A program made the position numbers and the translations under genes. From positions 1 through 64,000 of the forward strand of contig JAJFFY010000044.1 in the NCBI GenBank assembly GCA_021776415.1: a stretch of 64,000 nucleotides of DNA, written 5' to 3'. This DNA comes from Hyphococcus sp. GTDB lineage: Bacteria; Pseudomonadota; Alphaproteobacteria; Caulobacterales; Parvularculaceae. Positions 36,725 to 44,832 of the stretch are shown in pieces. Below the pieces are notes generated by a model, which was not told the DNA's origin, ran no database searches, and saw nothing but the letters and a program-made list of their open reading frames with translations. The stretch's first letter is position 1. Every line of letters starts with the position of its first letter.

Positions 36725-37738
36725 CTAATCCGTCACCGCATCATGCCAGCTTTTATAGGCGCCATTGCCGAGAATACTGGCCTGGATTTGCGCCATCGCG
36801 TTGTTTGCGGCGTCTGTCGCGGCAGTGCTTGGGTGCACCGGCCGACGCAATGGGCGCTTGCCGGCGGGCATGGCGATAATCTCGGCAATGGCGTTTGGCA
36901 CATCCATGGGGTTGGTGGAGCCGCCGCCGCTCAACAGGCCTTGGGCCATTTGAATGTGGCCGCCATAGGCGCCCTTTCGCTCATCATTGGCGCGTTCCAT
37001 CAACTCGCTGACATAACGCCGCCCATTGTCCCAGATTTTCGTTGGATAGCCGCCGGGTTGAATGATGGTGATCTCAACGCCAAAGGGCGCGAGCTCATAG
37101 GCCATGGTTTCAAACATCGCCTCAACGCCAAATTTTGTGGCGCAATACATGCCGATATTCGGCAATAAGAGGCGGCCCAGCTGTGAGGAAATGTTGAAGA
37201 TCTGGCCTTCGTTTTTCTCGCGCATCGCCGGCAACACGGTGCGCGCCATCCGCAGATACCCAAACAAGTTGGTCTCGAACATCAGATGGGTTGCGTCCAT
37301 GTCGTTAATCTCAACCGGTCCCGCCATGCCGATGCCGGCATTGTTGACGAGCACATCAATGGCGCCGCCAGCGATCTCTTGCGCTGCGGCGACGCCAGAA
37401 GCGACTTGACGGTCGTCCATCACGTCAATTTCAACCACATGAAGGTCTAGTTTTTCATGCCCAGCGATCTGCATCAGCTCTTTGGCTTCTGCTCGCTCGC
37501 CATTGTCGTAGTTTCGCATGGAGGCAATGACATTCGCTCCAAGCCGTGCCAGAAGCAGTGCAGTCAATCGTCCGAAGCCGGAGCTTGTGCCGGTGATGAG
37601 AACCGATTTGCCTGAAAAATCAGGGACGCCAGCCGCATCCTGCGCTACTGCACTGGGCGCCGCTGCGGCGGCTGCGGCGAGGGCGGAAGCGCCGGCGAGC
37701 AACGCTCGGCGATTGGGGTTGTAAGGCGTATCGGTCAT
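36725..37738 (-). CDS. Tat-exported SDR family oxidoreductase
   Basis: The 337-residue protein begins with a twin-arginine signal (NPNRRALLAGASALAAAAAAA) before a full short-chain dehydrogenase domain. Motifs: TGTSSGFGRL for cofactor, NNAGIGMAGPVE, the catalytic Ser in NISSQLGR, and YCATK with Tyr and Lys, then PGGYPTKI. The export signal suggests it folds with its cofactor in the cytoplasm and works in the periplasm. GGAGCGCCAAA precedes the ATG. It is divergent from a TetR gene. Confidence 0.9.
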   Translation of the reverse strand: MTDTPYNPNRRALLAGASALAAAAAAAPSAVAQDAAGVPDFSGKSVLITGTSSGFGRLTALLLARLGANVIASMRNYDNGERAEAKELMQIAGHEKLDLHVVEIDVMDDRQVASGVAAAQEIAGGAIDVLVNNAGIGMAGPVEINDMDATHLMFETNLFGYLRMARTVLPAMREKNEGQIFNISSQLGRLLLPNIGMYCATKFGVEAMFETMAYELAPFGVEITIIQPGGYPTKIWDNGRRYVSELMERANDERKGAYGGHIQMAQGLLSGGGSTNPMDVPNAIAEIIAMPAGKRPLRRPVHPSTAATDAANNAMAQIQASILGNGAYKSWHDAVTD

Positions 37739-37852
37739 TTTGGCGCTCCATGAAATATCGCTGGGGGGTCAGCCTAACCGATCATAGCGATCAGGCAAAA
37801 TGAAGGGGCTTGGTCCGGTTGCTAATGGGCGGACGACAAGGCAAAAAACCAT

Positions 37853-38452
37853 ATGAGTAAAGCGCGCGCCTATCATCACGGAGATCTTCGCTCGACGCTT
37901 GTTGCTTTGGCGGATAAGCAAATAGCAAGCGCCGGCGTTGAGACGATTAGCGTCCGGGCGTTAGCGCGGGCGGCGGGTGTGGCGCACCGCGCCGCTTACC
38001 AGCATTTTTCCGACAAAGATGTGCTTGTCGCCGCCGCGCTCGCGCAAGGCTATCAACGCCTCGAAGCACGGCTGAGCGCTGTCATCCGGAAGACGGCCTC
38101 GCCGGAAGACAAACTTATTGCGATTGCGAAGGCTTATGCTGATTTTGCCCATGATGAGCCGAATATGTTTCTCGCGATGACCGGGCCGCGCATCAATCAG
38201 GCGGGCGGTTTCGTCGAGCTTGAAGGCGCGCTCGTCCGCAACTGGCGGCTTATCGTCGAGCCAATTAATGAAGGCGTTGAGAGCAGCGTCTTTAGCATCG
38301 ATGACAAGCATGCCGCCGCCGCCATCTTCTGGGGCGGGCTGCAGGGCGTGATTACGCAAGCGGTGTTGAACCGCATCAAACTGAAACCGGGAGAGCGCCG
38401 CGGTTTTTTCGACTTAACCGCACGTCGTCTGACGGCTGCGTTAAAAGCCTGA
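37853..38452 (+). CDS. TetR/AcrR family transcriptional regulator
   Basis: The 199-residue protein has an N-terminal HTH: YHHGDLRSTLVALADKQI, then ETISVRALARAAGVAHRAAYQHFSDKDVLVAAAL. Its C-terminal ligand domain resembles the WHG type (AIFWGGLQGVITQAVLNR). It probably represses neighbouring genes. The 18-base-armed palindrome at 38486-38524, directly after its stop and ahead of the alpha/beta hydrolase gene, is the natural candidate operator. It is divergent from the Tat-exported SDR. Confidence 0.92.
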   Translation: MSKARAYHHGDLRSTLVALADKQIASAGVETISVRALARAAGVAHRAAYQHFSDKDVLVAAALAQGYQRLEARLSAVIRKTASPEDKLIAIAKAYADFAHDEPNMFLAMTGPRINQAGGFVELEGALVRNWRLIVEPINEGVESSVFSIDDKHAAAAIFWGGLQGVITQAVLNRIKLKPGERRGFFDLTARRLTAALKA

Positions 38453-38485
38453 ACGCTGTGTGTCTGCGACAGGGTATTGACTTTA

Positions 38486-38524
38486 TCCGTATCGTATGTA
38501 TCCAGTGGATACATACGATACGGA
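38486..38524. promoter_or_regulatory. Long perfect palindrome, candidate TetR operator
   Basis: Arms TCCGTATCGTATGTATCC (38486-38503) and GGATACATACGATACGGA (38507-38524) are perfect inverted repeats with a 3-base AGT spacer. A TTGACT at 38477-38482 could be a -35 element. The right arm runs into the GGAG ribosome site of the hydrolase gene at 38535. This position fits repression of that gene by the adjacent TetR protein. Confidence 0.75.
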
Positions 38525-38534
38525 GCATATTATT

Positions 38535-39440
38535 GTGTCAAAACTAGCATCATTTGCAACGCGCCTTGATACGCGTGGCGCCAATAGGCGCATGGTTGAT
38601 TTTCGGACGGGATGGCCGTCAAAGACCCGCGACGACATTCAGTTTTTTGATACCGACAAGGTTCAGTACCGTTATCGCGAGCGCGGCGCCGGGCCGGCAA
38701 TCGTTTTCACCGCCGACCCGCCGGTCACGTTGGAGCTCTATGACGAATTTCTGGATGTGTTTGCCGCGCGCTTCCGGGTGATTGTGGTAGAATTGCCGGG
38801 GATGGGTTTTTCCGCCGCGCGCGCGTCTTACACTTTCGGATTCAGGGAATCGAATGATGATCTTGCAGAATTTTGTGAGGCGGTGGCGGGGCCTAGAGCG
38901 ATATTAGCGTTTTCCTGCGTTATCGGCCTTGCTGCAATTGATATTGCCGCGCGCCGTCCGGAGTTGGTTTCAAAGCTCGCACTGATGCAGACAACGGATC
39001 GGGAGGGTTTCCTCGATTGGAAAGATGCGCGCGATCCCAAGCATATTCTCGCCAAACCTTTTCTCGGACAGATCGCGATGCGCCGGCTTGCTAAGACGCG
39101 TGCGCCAATGTGGTTCGACTTGTCGGTCGCCAATCGCGATACGGTTGAACAATTTTCGTGTTGTGCAGAGGAAACATTGGGCCATGGCGCCGGCTGGGCG
39201 CTGGCGAGCGCTTATCAGCGCTATCTCACAAAGGGCGCCTCTCCCCTCGGCAAAGTTGAGCAGCCGGCATTGGTTGTCTGGGGCAAGGCGGACCGCTCTC
39301 ACGGAGCGGGCTCGCCGATACGCGCGAAAAACATCAGCGCAAATCTTCAACTTGTTGAGCTAGATAATGTCGGGCACTTCCCCGAGCTTGAAGACACGCG
39401 CAATGTCTATGATATCATAACCGGGTTTGTAGAGCGCTAG
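38535..39440 (+). CDS. Alpha/beta hydrolase
   Basis: The 301-residue protein has an alpha/beta-hydrolase fold: QYRYRERGAGPAIVFTADPP for the oxyanion region, VIVVELPGMGFSAA, and a nucleophile elbow at AFSCVIG, where a cysteine stands at the usual serine/nucleophile position (F-S-C-V-I-G). The C-terminal LVVWGKADRSH and DNVGHFPELE supply acid and His. GTG 38535 follows GGAG at 38522-38525; an upstream in-frame ATG lies inside the palindrome. The substrate is unknown. Probably TetR-regulated. Confidence 0.82.
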   Translation: MSKLASFATRLDTRGANRRMVDFRTGWPSKTRDDIQFFDTDKVQYRYRERGAGPAIVFTADPPVTLELYDEFLDVFAARFRVIVVELPGMGFSAARASYTFGFRESNDDLAEFCEAVAGPRAILAFSCVIGLAAIDIAARRPELVSKLALMQTTDREGFLDWKDARDPKHILAKPFLGQIAMRRLAKTRAPMWFDLSVANRDTVEQFSCCAEETLGHGAGWALASAYQRYLTKGASPLGKVEQPALVVWGKADRSHGAGSPIRAKNISANLQLVELDNVGHFPELEDTRNVYDIITGFVER

Positions 39441-39450
39441 GCGCAAGGGC

Positions 39451-40371
39451 TTACGCCTCGACCCCTTCCAGATCTTGCGGTTGGCGCGCTTCGCGGTCCA
39501 TGCGTTTCATGGCTTTTTGAAGTTTTTCAAAAGCGCGCACTTCAATCTGACGGATGCGTTCGCGTGAGACCTTGTAGACTTGGCTCAGCTCTTCCAGCGT
39601 AGACGGATTATCTTTCAGCCGCCGCTCAGTGAGGATTTTTTGCTCGCGCTCATTGAGCGTTGCTAGCGCTCGCTCGAGCAGGCCCATGCGCATGTCATGT
39701 TCGTCGTCATGGGCGAGTTTTGCTTCCGGATTGACGGCGTTCTCATCGACCAGCCAGTCCTGCCATTCGCCGCCGCCGTCGGAATCCTTCGACATCGGCG
39801 CATTGAGCGAGGCCTCGCCGCCGGACATCCGCCGGTTCATGGAGATCACCTCGTCATGGGTGACGCCGAGCTTGGTGGCGATATGCTCAACCTGTTCGTG
39901 GCGCATATCTCCTTCATCGACAGCGTCGATCTGGCCTTTGATTTTGCGCAGGTTGAAGAACAGTTTTTTCTGTGCGGCGGTGGTGCCGATTTTCACCAGC
40001 GACCAAGAGCGCAGGATATATTCCTGGATCGAGGCGCGGATCCACCACATCGCGTCAGTGGCAAGGCGAAAACCTTTTTCAGGATCGAAGCGTTTGACCG
40101 CCTGCATCAGACCGACATTGCCTTCGGAAATCACCTCGCCAATCGGCAGGCCGTAGCCGCGATAGCCCATGGCAATTTTCGCCACCAGGCGCAAATGGCT
40201 GGTGATCATCTGCTGCGCCGCATCGGCATCTTCATGCTCGGCAAAGCGCTTGGCGAGCATATATTCCTGTTGCTTTTCCAGCATCGGAAATTTGCGAATC
40301 TCGGCGAGATAACGCGAAAGACTGGCTTCCGGCGTTAAGGCGCTGGCGGTGGTGGTCAATGCGTTCGACAT
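39451..40371 (-). CDS. rpoH: RNA polymerase sigma-32 factor
   Basis: Heat-shock sigma factor of 306 residues with regions 1.2, 2 and 4. It has the RpoH-specific box AAQKKLFFNLRK after IQEYILRSWSLVK, and a region 4 HTH (TLEELSQVYKVSRERIRQIEVRAFEKL). At residue 106 the sequence reads RLATDAMWWIRA, where relatives have Tyr (or another aromatic in E. coli); codon GAC at 40054-40056. This lies in the DNA-melting part of region 2, so the change is odd. The rluD gene, a common alphaproteobacterial neighbour, is 2.7 kb upstream. Confidence 0.95.
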   Translation of the reverse strand: MSNALTTTASALTPEASLSRYLAEIRKFPMLEKQQEYMLAKRFAEHEDADAAQQMITSHLRLVAKIAMGYRGYGLPIGEVISEGNVGLMQAVKRFDPEKGFRLATDAMWWIRASIQEYILRSWSLVKIGTTAAQKKLFFNLRKIKGQIDAVDEGDMRHEQVEHIATKLGVTHDEVISMNRRMSGGEASLNAPMSKDSDGGGEWQDWLVDENAVNPEAKLAHDDEHDMRMGLLERALATLNEREQKILTERRLKDNPSTLEELSQVYKVSRERIRQIEVRAFEKLQKAMKRMDREARQPQDLEGVEA

Positions 40372-40796
40372 CGGCGCGTTTCTCCTTCACGGCGAAGCAA
40401 TAATCTTATGGTCGGTTGGGAAGGCCCCTAATAGATACGCTCTTTGCGGCGCATGTGATCTATATATAGGAAGCCAACCGGGCAGGCCCAAGACCTTGGC
40501 CTAAAGATTGTTTTCTTCAAGGTCTATTTATCACCGAAATTAGGGCGAAAATACAATCAAATGGCGCTCGCGGGAAGGCAAATATACGTGAGGAGGGGGA
40601 GCCGAACCGACAATACATACGCCAAAATAGCCGGGATTCTGGTCCGGCCGCGGATCGCGGTGATGCAAAAATGCGCGACACTGCCGCCGGTTGATTTCCC
40701 CCGCTATTGGGAGTCCGATATCGGCAGGCTCAGGTCCAGACGGGGCTGAGGGAGGGGGCGCTTTTTCTTTCTCGGTCTCCAGCAAAGGAGGCTTTG
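40372..40796. other. Intergenic region upstream of rpoH and a secreted protein
   Basis: About 425 bases between divergent rpoH and the gene at 40797. No gene is convincing. AT-rich sequence near 40461-40470 (TATATATAGG) may belong to the rpoH promoter, and short arms AGACCTTG (40491-40498) and CAAGGTCT (40518-40525) could form a weak hairpin. The right end carries AAAGGAGG for the next gene. Confidence 0.5.
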
Positions 40797-41366
40797 ATGC
40801 GATTACTCAAATGCGCCGCCATTTTATCAGCGTTCCTATCGCTCTTCACGACGCAGGCGTTGGCGCAGAAAAAACTCAAACCCGTCGCGCCCGTAGGCCC
40901 CGTGCTTGTGCAGCCGTCTGATCCGGATGCAAGGCGCATTTTAAGCGATCCAAAACTGATCGTTGAAGGGATCGCCCCTCCGCGCCGGATTGCAAAGCGA
41001 GATATCTGCATTGCCGGAGCGTATATCCCGACCACGAGTGAGCCGAAATTTGCGGCATTCATGTTGAGGGATACTGATGGCGTGCTTGCCGGCCATTTTA
41101 TTCTGTATGAAGAAGGGCTGGCGTTTGCACCGACTGGGTATGGGCTGGACGAGGAGAATTTTTCGATTGTCACAAGCTATGACGTGCTGCCGCCGATCAC
41201 CTCCATTCTTGTGCAATATTATGTGACAAGGACGCCGATTAGTTTTTCCGGCCGGTTGGTCGAAGAAACGCCGAACCCAGAGCGGATCTATATGGTGAGA
41301 AATATTGACGCCAGCTGGCCGGCTGAACGCTGTTCTGATGAACACCAGCCTGGGGCGGCGCAATAA
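40797..41366 (+). CDS. Hypothetical secreted protein
   Basis: The 189-residue protein has a clear signal peptide (MRLLKCAAILSAFLSLFTTQALAQ) and a soluble region that opens KKLKPVAPVGPVLVQPSDPDARRILSD (landmark residues 25-51) and continues with beta-type sequence (GVLAGHFILYEEGLAFAP, YDVLPPITSILVQYYVTRTP). A strong AAAGGAGG is placed 4 bases before ATG 40797. No family is recognised. It is convergent with the next secreted-protein gene. Confidence 0.7.
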   Translation: MRLLKCAAILSAFLSLFTTQALAQKKLKPVAPVGPVLVQPSDPDARRILSDPKLIVEGIAPPRRIAKRDICIAGAYIPTTSEPKFAAFMLRDTDGVLAGHFILYEEGLAFAPTGYGLDEENFSIVTSYDVLPPITSILVQYYVTRTPISFSGRLVEETPNPERIYMVRNIDASWPAERCSDEHQPGAAQ

Positions 41367-41432
41367 TTTAACGCCTGGCGACGCCGTTTCTATTTTGCGC
41401 CCTATCGCCACATCGTTTTTCGGCGAGCCGTC

Positions 41433-42221
41433 TTACGGCCTGTCTGCAGGCGGTTGATCAATGATGTATTCCAGAAGCTCCCAGCGATCAGTGCCGTCAT
41501 CGGCAATTGGAATATCAAGGCGGTATACATAAGGCGGTTCCGGCGCTGTCCAGAATTTCCAACCCGAGGAACTCTCGAGGAGTAATGTCTCGACCCGGCC
41601 GTATTTCAGGGTTTCGATTTCTTCGCGCCCTACGGCTTCAATCGTTATCCACTTCACTTTGTCGTTGTAGCGTTGGTGATAGGGGTAGCGTATTTTAGCG
41701 CCGGGTTGTAATTTTAACAGATTGGCGAAGACCACACCGTGGCCCGGCTCAAAGACACGATTTTCGAGATCGTGTGATTCCGAAAATGTTTCGTCGAACG
41801 GTTCGCGGCGAAATACCTGGCTGACCCGGTTTTTGTCGTAGATAAAATACGCCCAGCCGCCCTTATTGTTATAATTTTCGAGTTCCGCGGAAACGGTTTC
41901 CATCGTTTCCTGATCCCAATAAATGATATCTCGCCTCGGTCGGCCGGTGGTCCAGACGACGTCGGTCTGAAACTTATGCAGTCTGCGACCGTCGATCTCG
42001 ACGATTTCGTGCCTGTCGAGCCATGCGCCGCGCTGTTCCGGCGCTTTACCGGGCATGATGCGCGTCATCGCCCAACGTGAAGTATGGGGTTTTGTAATAT
42101 CTTCCGAGATTCGCGGGTCGCCAGGCTCGATGGTAATGATCCGGTCTTTTGCCGATGTAGCATTCGCAAACACCGTCCACCCAAGAAATAAAACAAGCCA
42201 GAGACTTTTAAAAATCCGCAT
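41433..42221 (-). CDS. Hypothetical secreted protein (possibly DUF3108-like)
   Basis: The protein is about 262 residues with a signal peptide (MRIFKSLWLVLFLGWTVFANATSA) from ATG 42221. The mature part is beta-rich: DRIITIEPGDPRISEDI, AWLDRHEIVEIDGRRLHKFQT and KYGRVETLLLESSSGWKFWTAPEPPYVYRLD. The tail layout is like secreted DUF3108-type proteins of the envelope, but the match is weak. An upstream in-frame ATG (42278) would give a long unlikely leader. Function unknown. Confidence 0.65.
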   Translation of the reverse strand: MRIFKSLWLVLFLGWTVFANATSAKDRIITIEPGDPRISEDITKPHTSRWAMTRIMPGKAPEQRGAWLDRHEIVEIDGRRLHKFQTDVVWTTGRPRRDIIYWDQETMETVSAELENYNNKGGWAYFIYDKNRVSQVFRREPFDETFSESHDLENRVFEPGHGVVFANLLKLQPGAKIRYPYHQRYNDKVKWITIEAVGREEIETLKYGRVETLLLESSSGWKFWTAPEPPYVYRLDIPIADDGTDRWELLEYIIDQPPADRP

Positions 42222-42338
42222 CTTCGGGAGTTGCAAACAAGCGGTTCGGGCATTCGCGTAACGATTAGGGGTTAACATTGATTGCCATCCTTTGCGTACG
42301 ATTTAATTTGCACCGCGAATACCAGCTTTAGGAAAGCC

Positions 42339-42848
42339 CTACCCTGACATATTTCTCCGGACGCATAACAGGTCTTCGTATTCAGGGTATTCATTACAAA
42401 GACGAGCAAGAAGCGGCTTGGCGTGAAGTGCTCGTTCAAGTTTTAACACGGCTTCGCTGAGGTCTATGTCGAGTTCGCACCATAATTCTTTGTACACACC
42501 TTCAAAGTCAGTCATTATTTCTACGGTGCGCGCAACGTCGTTGCGGCGCCGTCGAGATAAGGAAAAAGTGCGCTTGCGTGCGTCGTTTGCACAGATTATG
42601 GAGGTCACATAACCGTCTTTTTCCAAAGACTTCAGCCGCGCCTCAACCAATTGTCGCGATAGTCCTGTCACCGCCGCCAATTCCGACGACGTCTGCCCGC
42701 GCCGTTCAAACAACGCAATGACTATGGATGACAGCCTGGCGTCGAGCTCTATACCTGTGCGCCAAAATGCTTCACGCGCCTGATTGGCAATCAGGTCTTT
42801 GAGCCTTCTGATCTGCAGCCCAAAAATATTATCCGTAAGTGGTGTCAT
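42339..42848 (-). CDS. MarR family transcriptional regulator
   Basis: Winged-helix regulator of 169 residues. The DNA-binding core reads SSIVIALFERRGQTSSELAAVTGLSRQLVEARLKSLEKDGYV, quoted here only as landmark residues 40-81, with the MarR wing DARKRTFSLSRRRRNDVA. A C-terminal helical part (LERALHAKPLLARLCNEYPEYE) completes the dimer interface. It lies upstream of the secreted-protein gene on the same strand. Overlapping palindromes about 16-34 bases upstream of its start are candidate self-operators. Confidence 0.88.
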   Translation of the reverse strand: MTPLTDNIFGLQIRRLKDLIANQAREAFWRTGIELDARLSSIVIALFERRGQTSSELAAVTGLSRQLVEARLKSLEKDGYVTSIICANDARKRTFSLSRRRRNDVARTVEIMTDFEGVYKELWCELDIDLSEAVLKLERALHAKPLLARLCNEYPEYEDLLCVRRNMSG

Positions 42849-42863
42849 AAATTACATGAAAAA

Positions 42864-42881
42864 ATTTGCGCAAATATTTGC
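42864..42881. promoter_or_regulatory. Overlapping palindromes, candidate MarR operator
   Basis: ATTTGCGCAAAT (42864-42875) and GCAAATATTTGC (42870-42881) are perfect 12-base palindromes sharing six bases, 16 bases upstream of the MarR-type start. A further ACATGCATGT at about 42890-42899 is palindromic too. Confidence 0.5.
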
Positions 42882-43053
42882 ATAAAATAACATGCATGTC
42901 AATGCGCCATAAAATTTTGAAAAACGAAAACTACTCCATATGCCGCGCCATATGATCGCCCTGTAGCTGAGCAGAGATATGTGGATATCTAAAAATGCGC
43001 CCTCGGCGATCAAAAAAGCTGCCTTGAACCGTAAGGTTCAAATGAAACCGGTA

Positions 43054-44133
43054 TCAAAGCGCCTTTAGTGCGCCGCGCAGTTCTTGAAAATCCTCCGGCG
43101 CCTCGCACTCAAAGTGCAGGGCTTCGCCGGTGATTGGGTGGGTAAAGCCGAGTACTTTTGCGTGTAGCGCCTGGCGGCGGAATTTGGCGAGGATTGCAAT
43201 TGCGTGATCGGCGGCGTCGTCGATGGGCCGTAACCCGGCAAGGCCGGGGCGGCGGCCATAGAGCGGATCGCCGATTAACGGATGGCCCAGATGCGCCAGA
43301 TGTACGCGGATCTGGTGGGTGCGCCCGGTCTCAAGCTGGCATTCAATCAGCGAGGCGAGGGCGTCGCCTTTGAGTTTGGCGCGCCCGCGGCCGTAGCTTT
43401 CGATAAGTTTGTAATGGGTGACGGCATGGCGCGGATTAAAATGGGTGCGCTCATCGACCACCGCCATCTTTTTGCGATCATGCAGGGAGCGTGCGAGCGC
43501 GGCGTTGATGGCGCCGACGCCGGGGCGCGGCGCGCCAAACGCGATCGCCTGATAGAGACGGGTTATTTCGTGTGCGGAAAAAGCCGCCGTCAGGCCCTGA
43601 TGCGCAGCGTCATTTTTGGCGACGACCAAAAGCCCGGACGTGTCTTTGTCGATGCGGTGGACAATCCCCGGCCGCGCCACCCCGCCAATGCCGGAGAGGC
43701 TGTCTCCGCAATGATAGATCAGCGCATTGACCAGCGTCCCGGTCCAGTTGCCAGCGGCGGGGTGCACCACCAGTCCGGCCGGTTTGTTAATGACGATGAG
43801 GTCGGCGTCTTCAAAAATGACGTTGAGGGGGATATCCTCGCCCTCAGGTTCCGGGGCGGTGGTTGCTGGCACGGTGAGTTGATAGCGCTCGCCTTCGCGC
43901 AATTTTGACGACGGATCAGTGATGACAGCGCCGTCGCGGGTCAGCGCCCCGGCCTCAATCAGCGCCTTGATGCGCGTGCGGGCGAGCGGTTCAATGCGTT
44001 CTGACAACCATTTATCAAGCCTTGCACCGGCATGATCGGCCTCAACAAGACAAGAATAGACCTCTTCACCGGTATTTGGATCGGTGGCGGGGTTGTCGTT
44101 TTCGGGGTTGAGGGCTGCTTCATCGCTTGTCAT
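43054..44133 (-). CDS. rluD: Ribosomal large subunit pseudouridine synthase, RluD family
   Basis: The 359-residue protein has an N-terminal S4 domain (ARLDKWLSERIEPLARTRIKALIEAG, residues 37-62), and the RluA-class catalytic core with INKPAGLVVHPAAGN, HRIDKDTSGLLVVAKND with the nucleophilic Asp, and CQLETGRTHQIRVHLAHLGHPLIGD. Target uridines cannot be fixed from sequence but the RluD branch modifies 23S positions 1911/1915/1917. It is divergent from a DUF6476 gene, a common alphaproteobacterial arrangement. Confidence 0.95.
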   Translation of the reverse strand: MTSDEAALNPENDNPATDPNTGEEVYSCLVEADHAGARLDKWLSERIEPLARTRIKALIEAGALTRDGAVITDPSSKLREGERYQLTVPATTAPEPEGEDIPLNVIFEDADLIVINKPAGLVVHPAAGNWTGTLVNALIYHCGDSLSGIGGVARPGIVHRIDKDTSGLLVVAKNDAAHQGLTAAFSAHEITRLYQAIAFGAPRPGVGAINAALARSLHDRKKMAVVDERTHFNPRHAVTHYKLIESYGRGRAKLKGDALASLIECQLETGRTHQIRVHLAHLGHPLIGDPLYGRRPGLAGLRPIDDAADHAIAILAKFRRQALHAKVLGFTHPITGEALHFECEAPEDFQELRGALKAL

Positions 44134-44184
44134 AAGCAGGCTGTAGCCGCGCCAACGGCAAATGTCGATTAGGGAGTTCGTGAC

Positions 44185-44679
44185 GTGAAACTGGGAATGG
44201 CCGATAAAGCCGATCGTGAGAAAGACGCCCTCGATTTTACCGAGGCGGCGCCGAGCGCGGGTTCTGTGGCGGGAATGATTGGCACAAAGAACCTTCTGAT
44301 CGCGATCGTCACCATGCCGTTCGTGTTTTTGGTGGTGGTGATGACGATTATCAGCATCTTCGGCAGCCCGGATAAGGCCCAGACCGCTGCAAATCCAGCC
44401 GCAAAAATAGCCTCAGGCTCCGCGACGTTGGAACAGCCGGCGCTTGCGGGCGCGCAAGCCGTCGCGCCGATATCCGCCTCAGTGCAGGAGCCCTCTTCGG
44501 CGCTAGCGTCGGCGGAGATAAAAATTCCCGAAGGCGCGAGCGCCGGCGCCATCTCCCTCGACGGCGACCGCCTGGCCGTGCGCATCGACGGCGGGGACGG
44601 GTCGATGATCGTGATCTATGATCTCGCCAAGGGCGAGCCGGTACAGATCATTCCGCTCACAACCGATGCAACAAACTAG
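44185..44679 (+). CDS. DUF6476-like membrane protein
   Basis: The 164-residue protein has a cytoplasmic N-terminus, a single helix (LLIAIVTMPFVFLVVVMTIISIF), an Ala-rich linker, and a C-terminal ISLDGDRLAVRIDGGDGSMIVIYDLAKGEPVQII, quoted as landmark blocks DGDRLAVRI and VIYDLAKGE. This ending is the DUF6476 pattern found divergent from rluD in alphaproteobacteria. GTG 44185 follows AGGGAG. Function unknown. Confidence 0.8.
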   Translation: MKLGMADKADREKDALDFTEAAPSAGSVAGMIGTKNLLIAIVTMPFVFLVVVMTIISIFGSPDKAQTAANPAAKIASGSATLEQPALAGAQAVAPISASVQEPSSALASAEIKIPEGASAGAISLDGDRLAVRIDGGDGSMIVIYDLAKGEPVQIIPLTTDATN

Positions 44680-44832
44680 CGCCAAATAAAGCGCGTCAGC
44701 CGTTTTCCGACCTTCACAGATATCGCGCCCGCCTGTGCGTCCGGTCACAGCTTGATCGCTCACACGCGCTTACGGTTTCTCCAACAAACAGCCAAGGCCC
44801 GTCCCATAGGGCCAGTTCATTGGAGAGATATG

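Noticed and set aside
39437-39470. Bidirectional terminator between the hydrolase and rpoH genes
   Set aside because: GGCGCAAG/CTTACGCC pairs only with a mismatch and there is no T run on either strand.
40491-40525. Hairpin AGACCTTG/CAAGGTCT as a terminator
   Set aside because: Short 8-base arms, 19-base loop and no T run. It lies between divergent genes where no transcript is expected to end.
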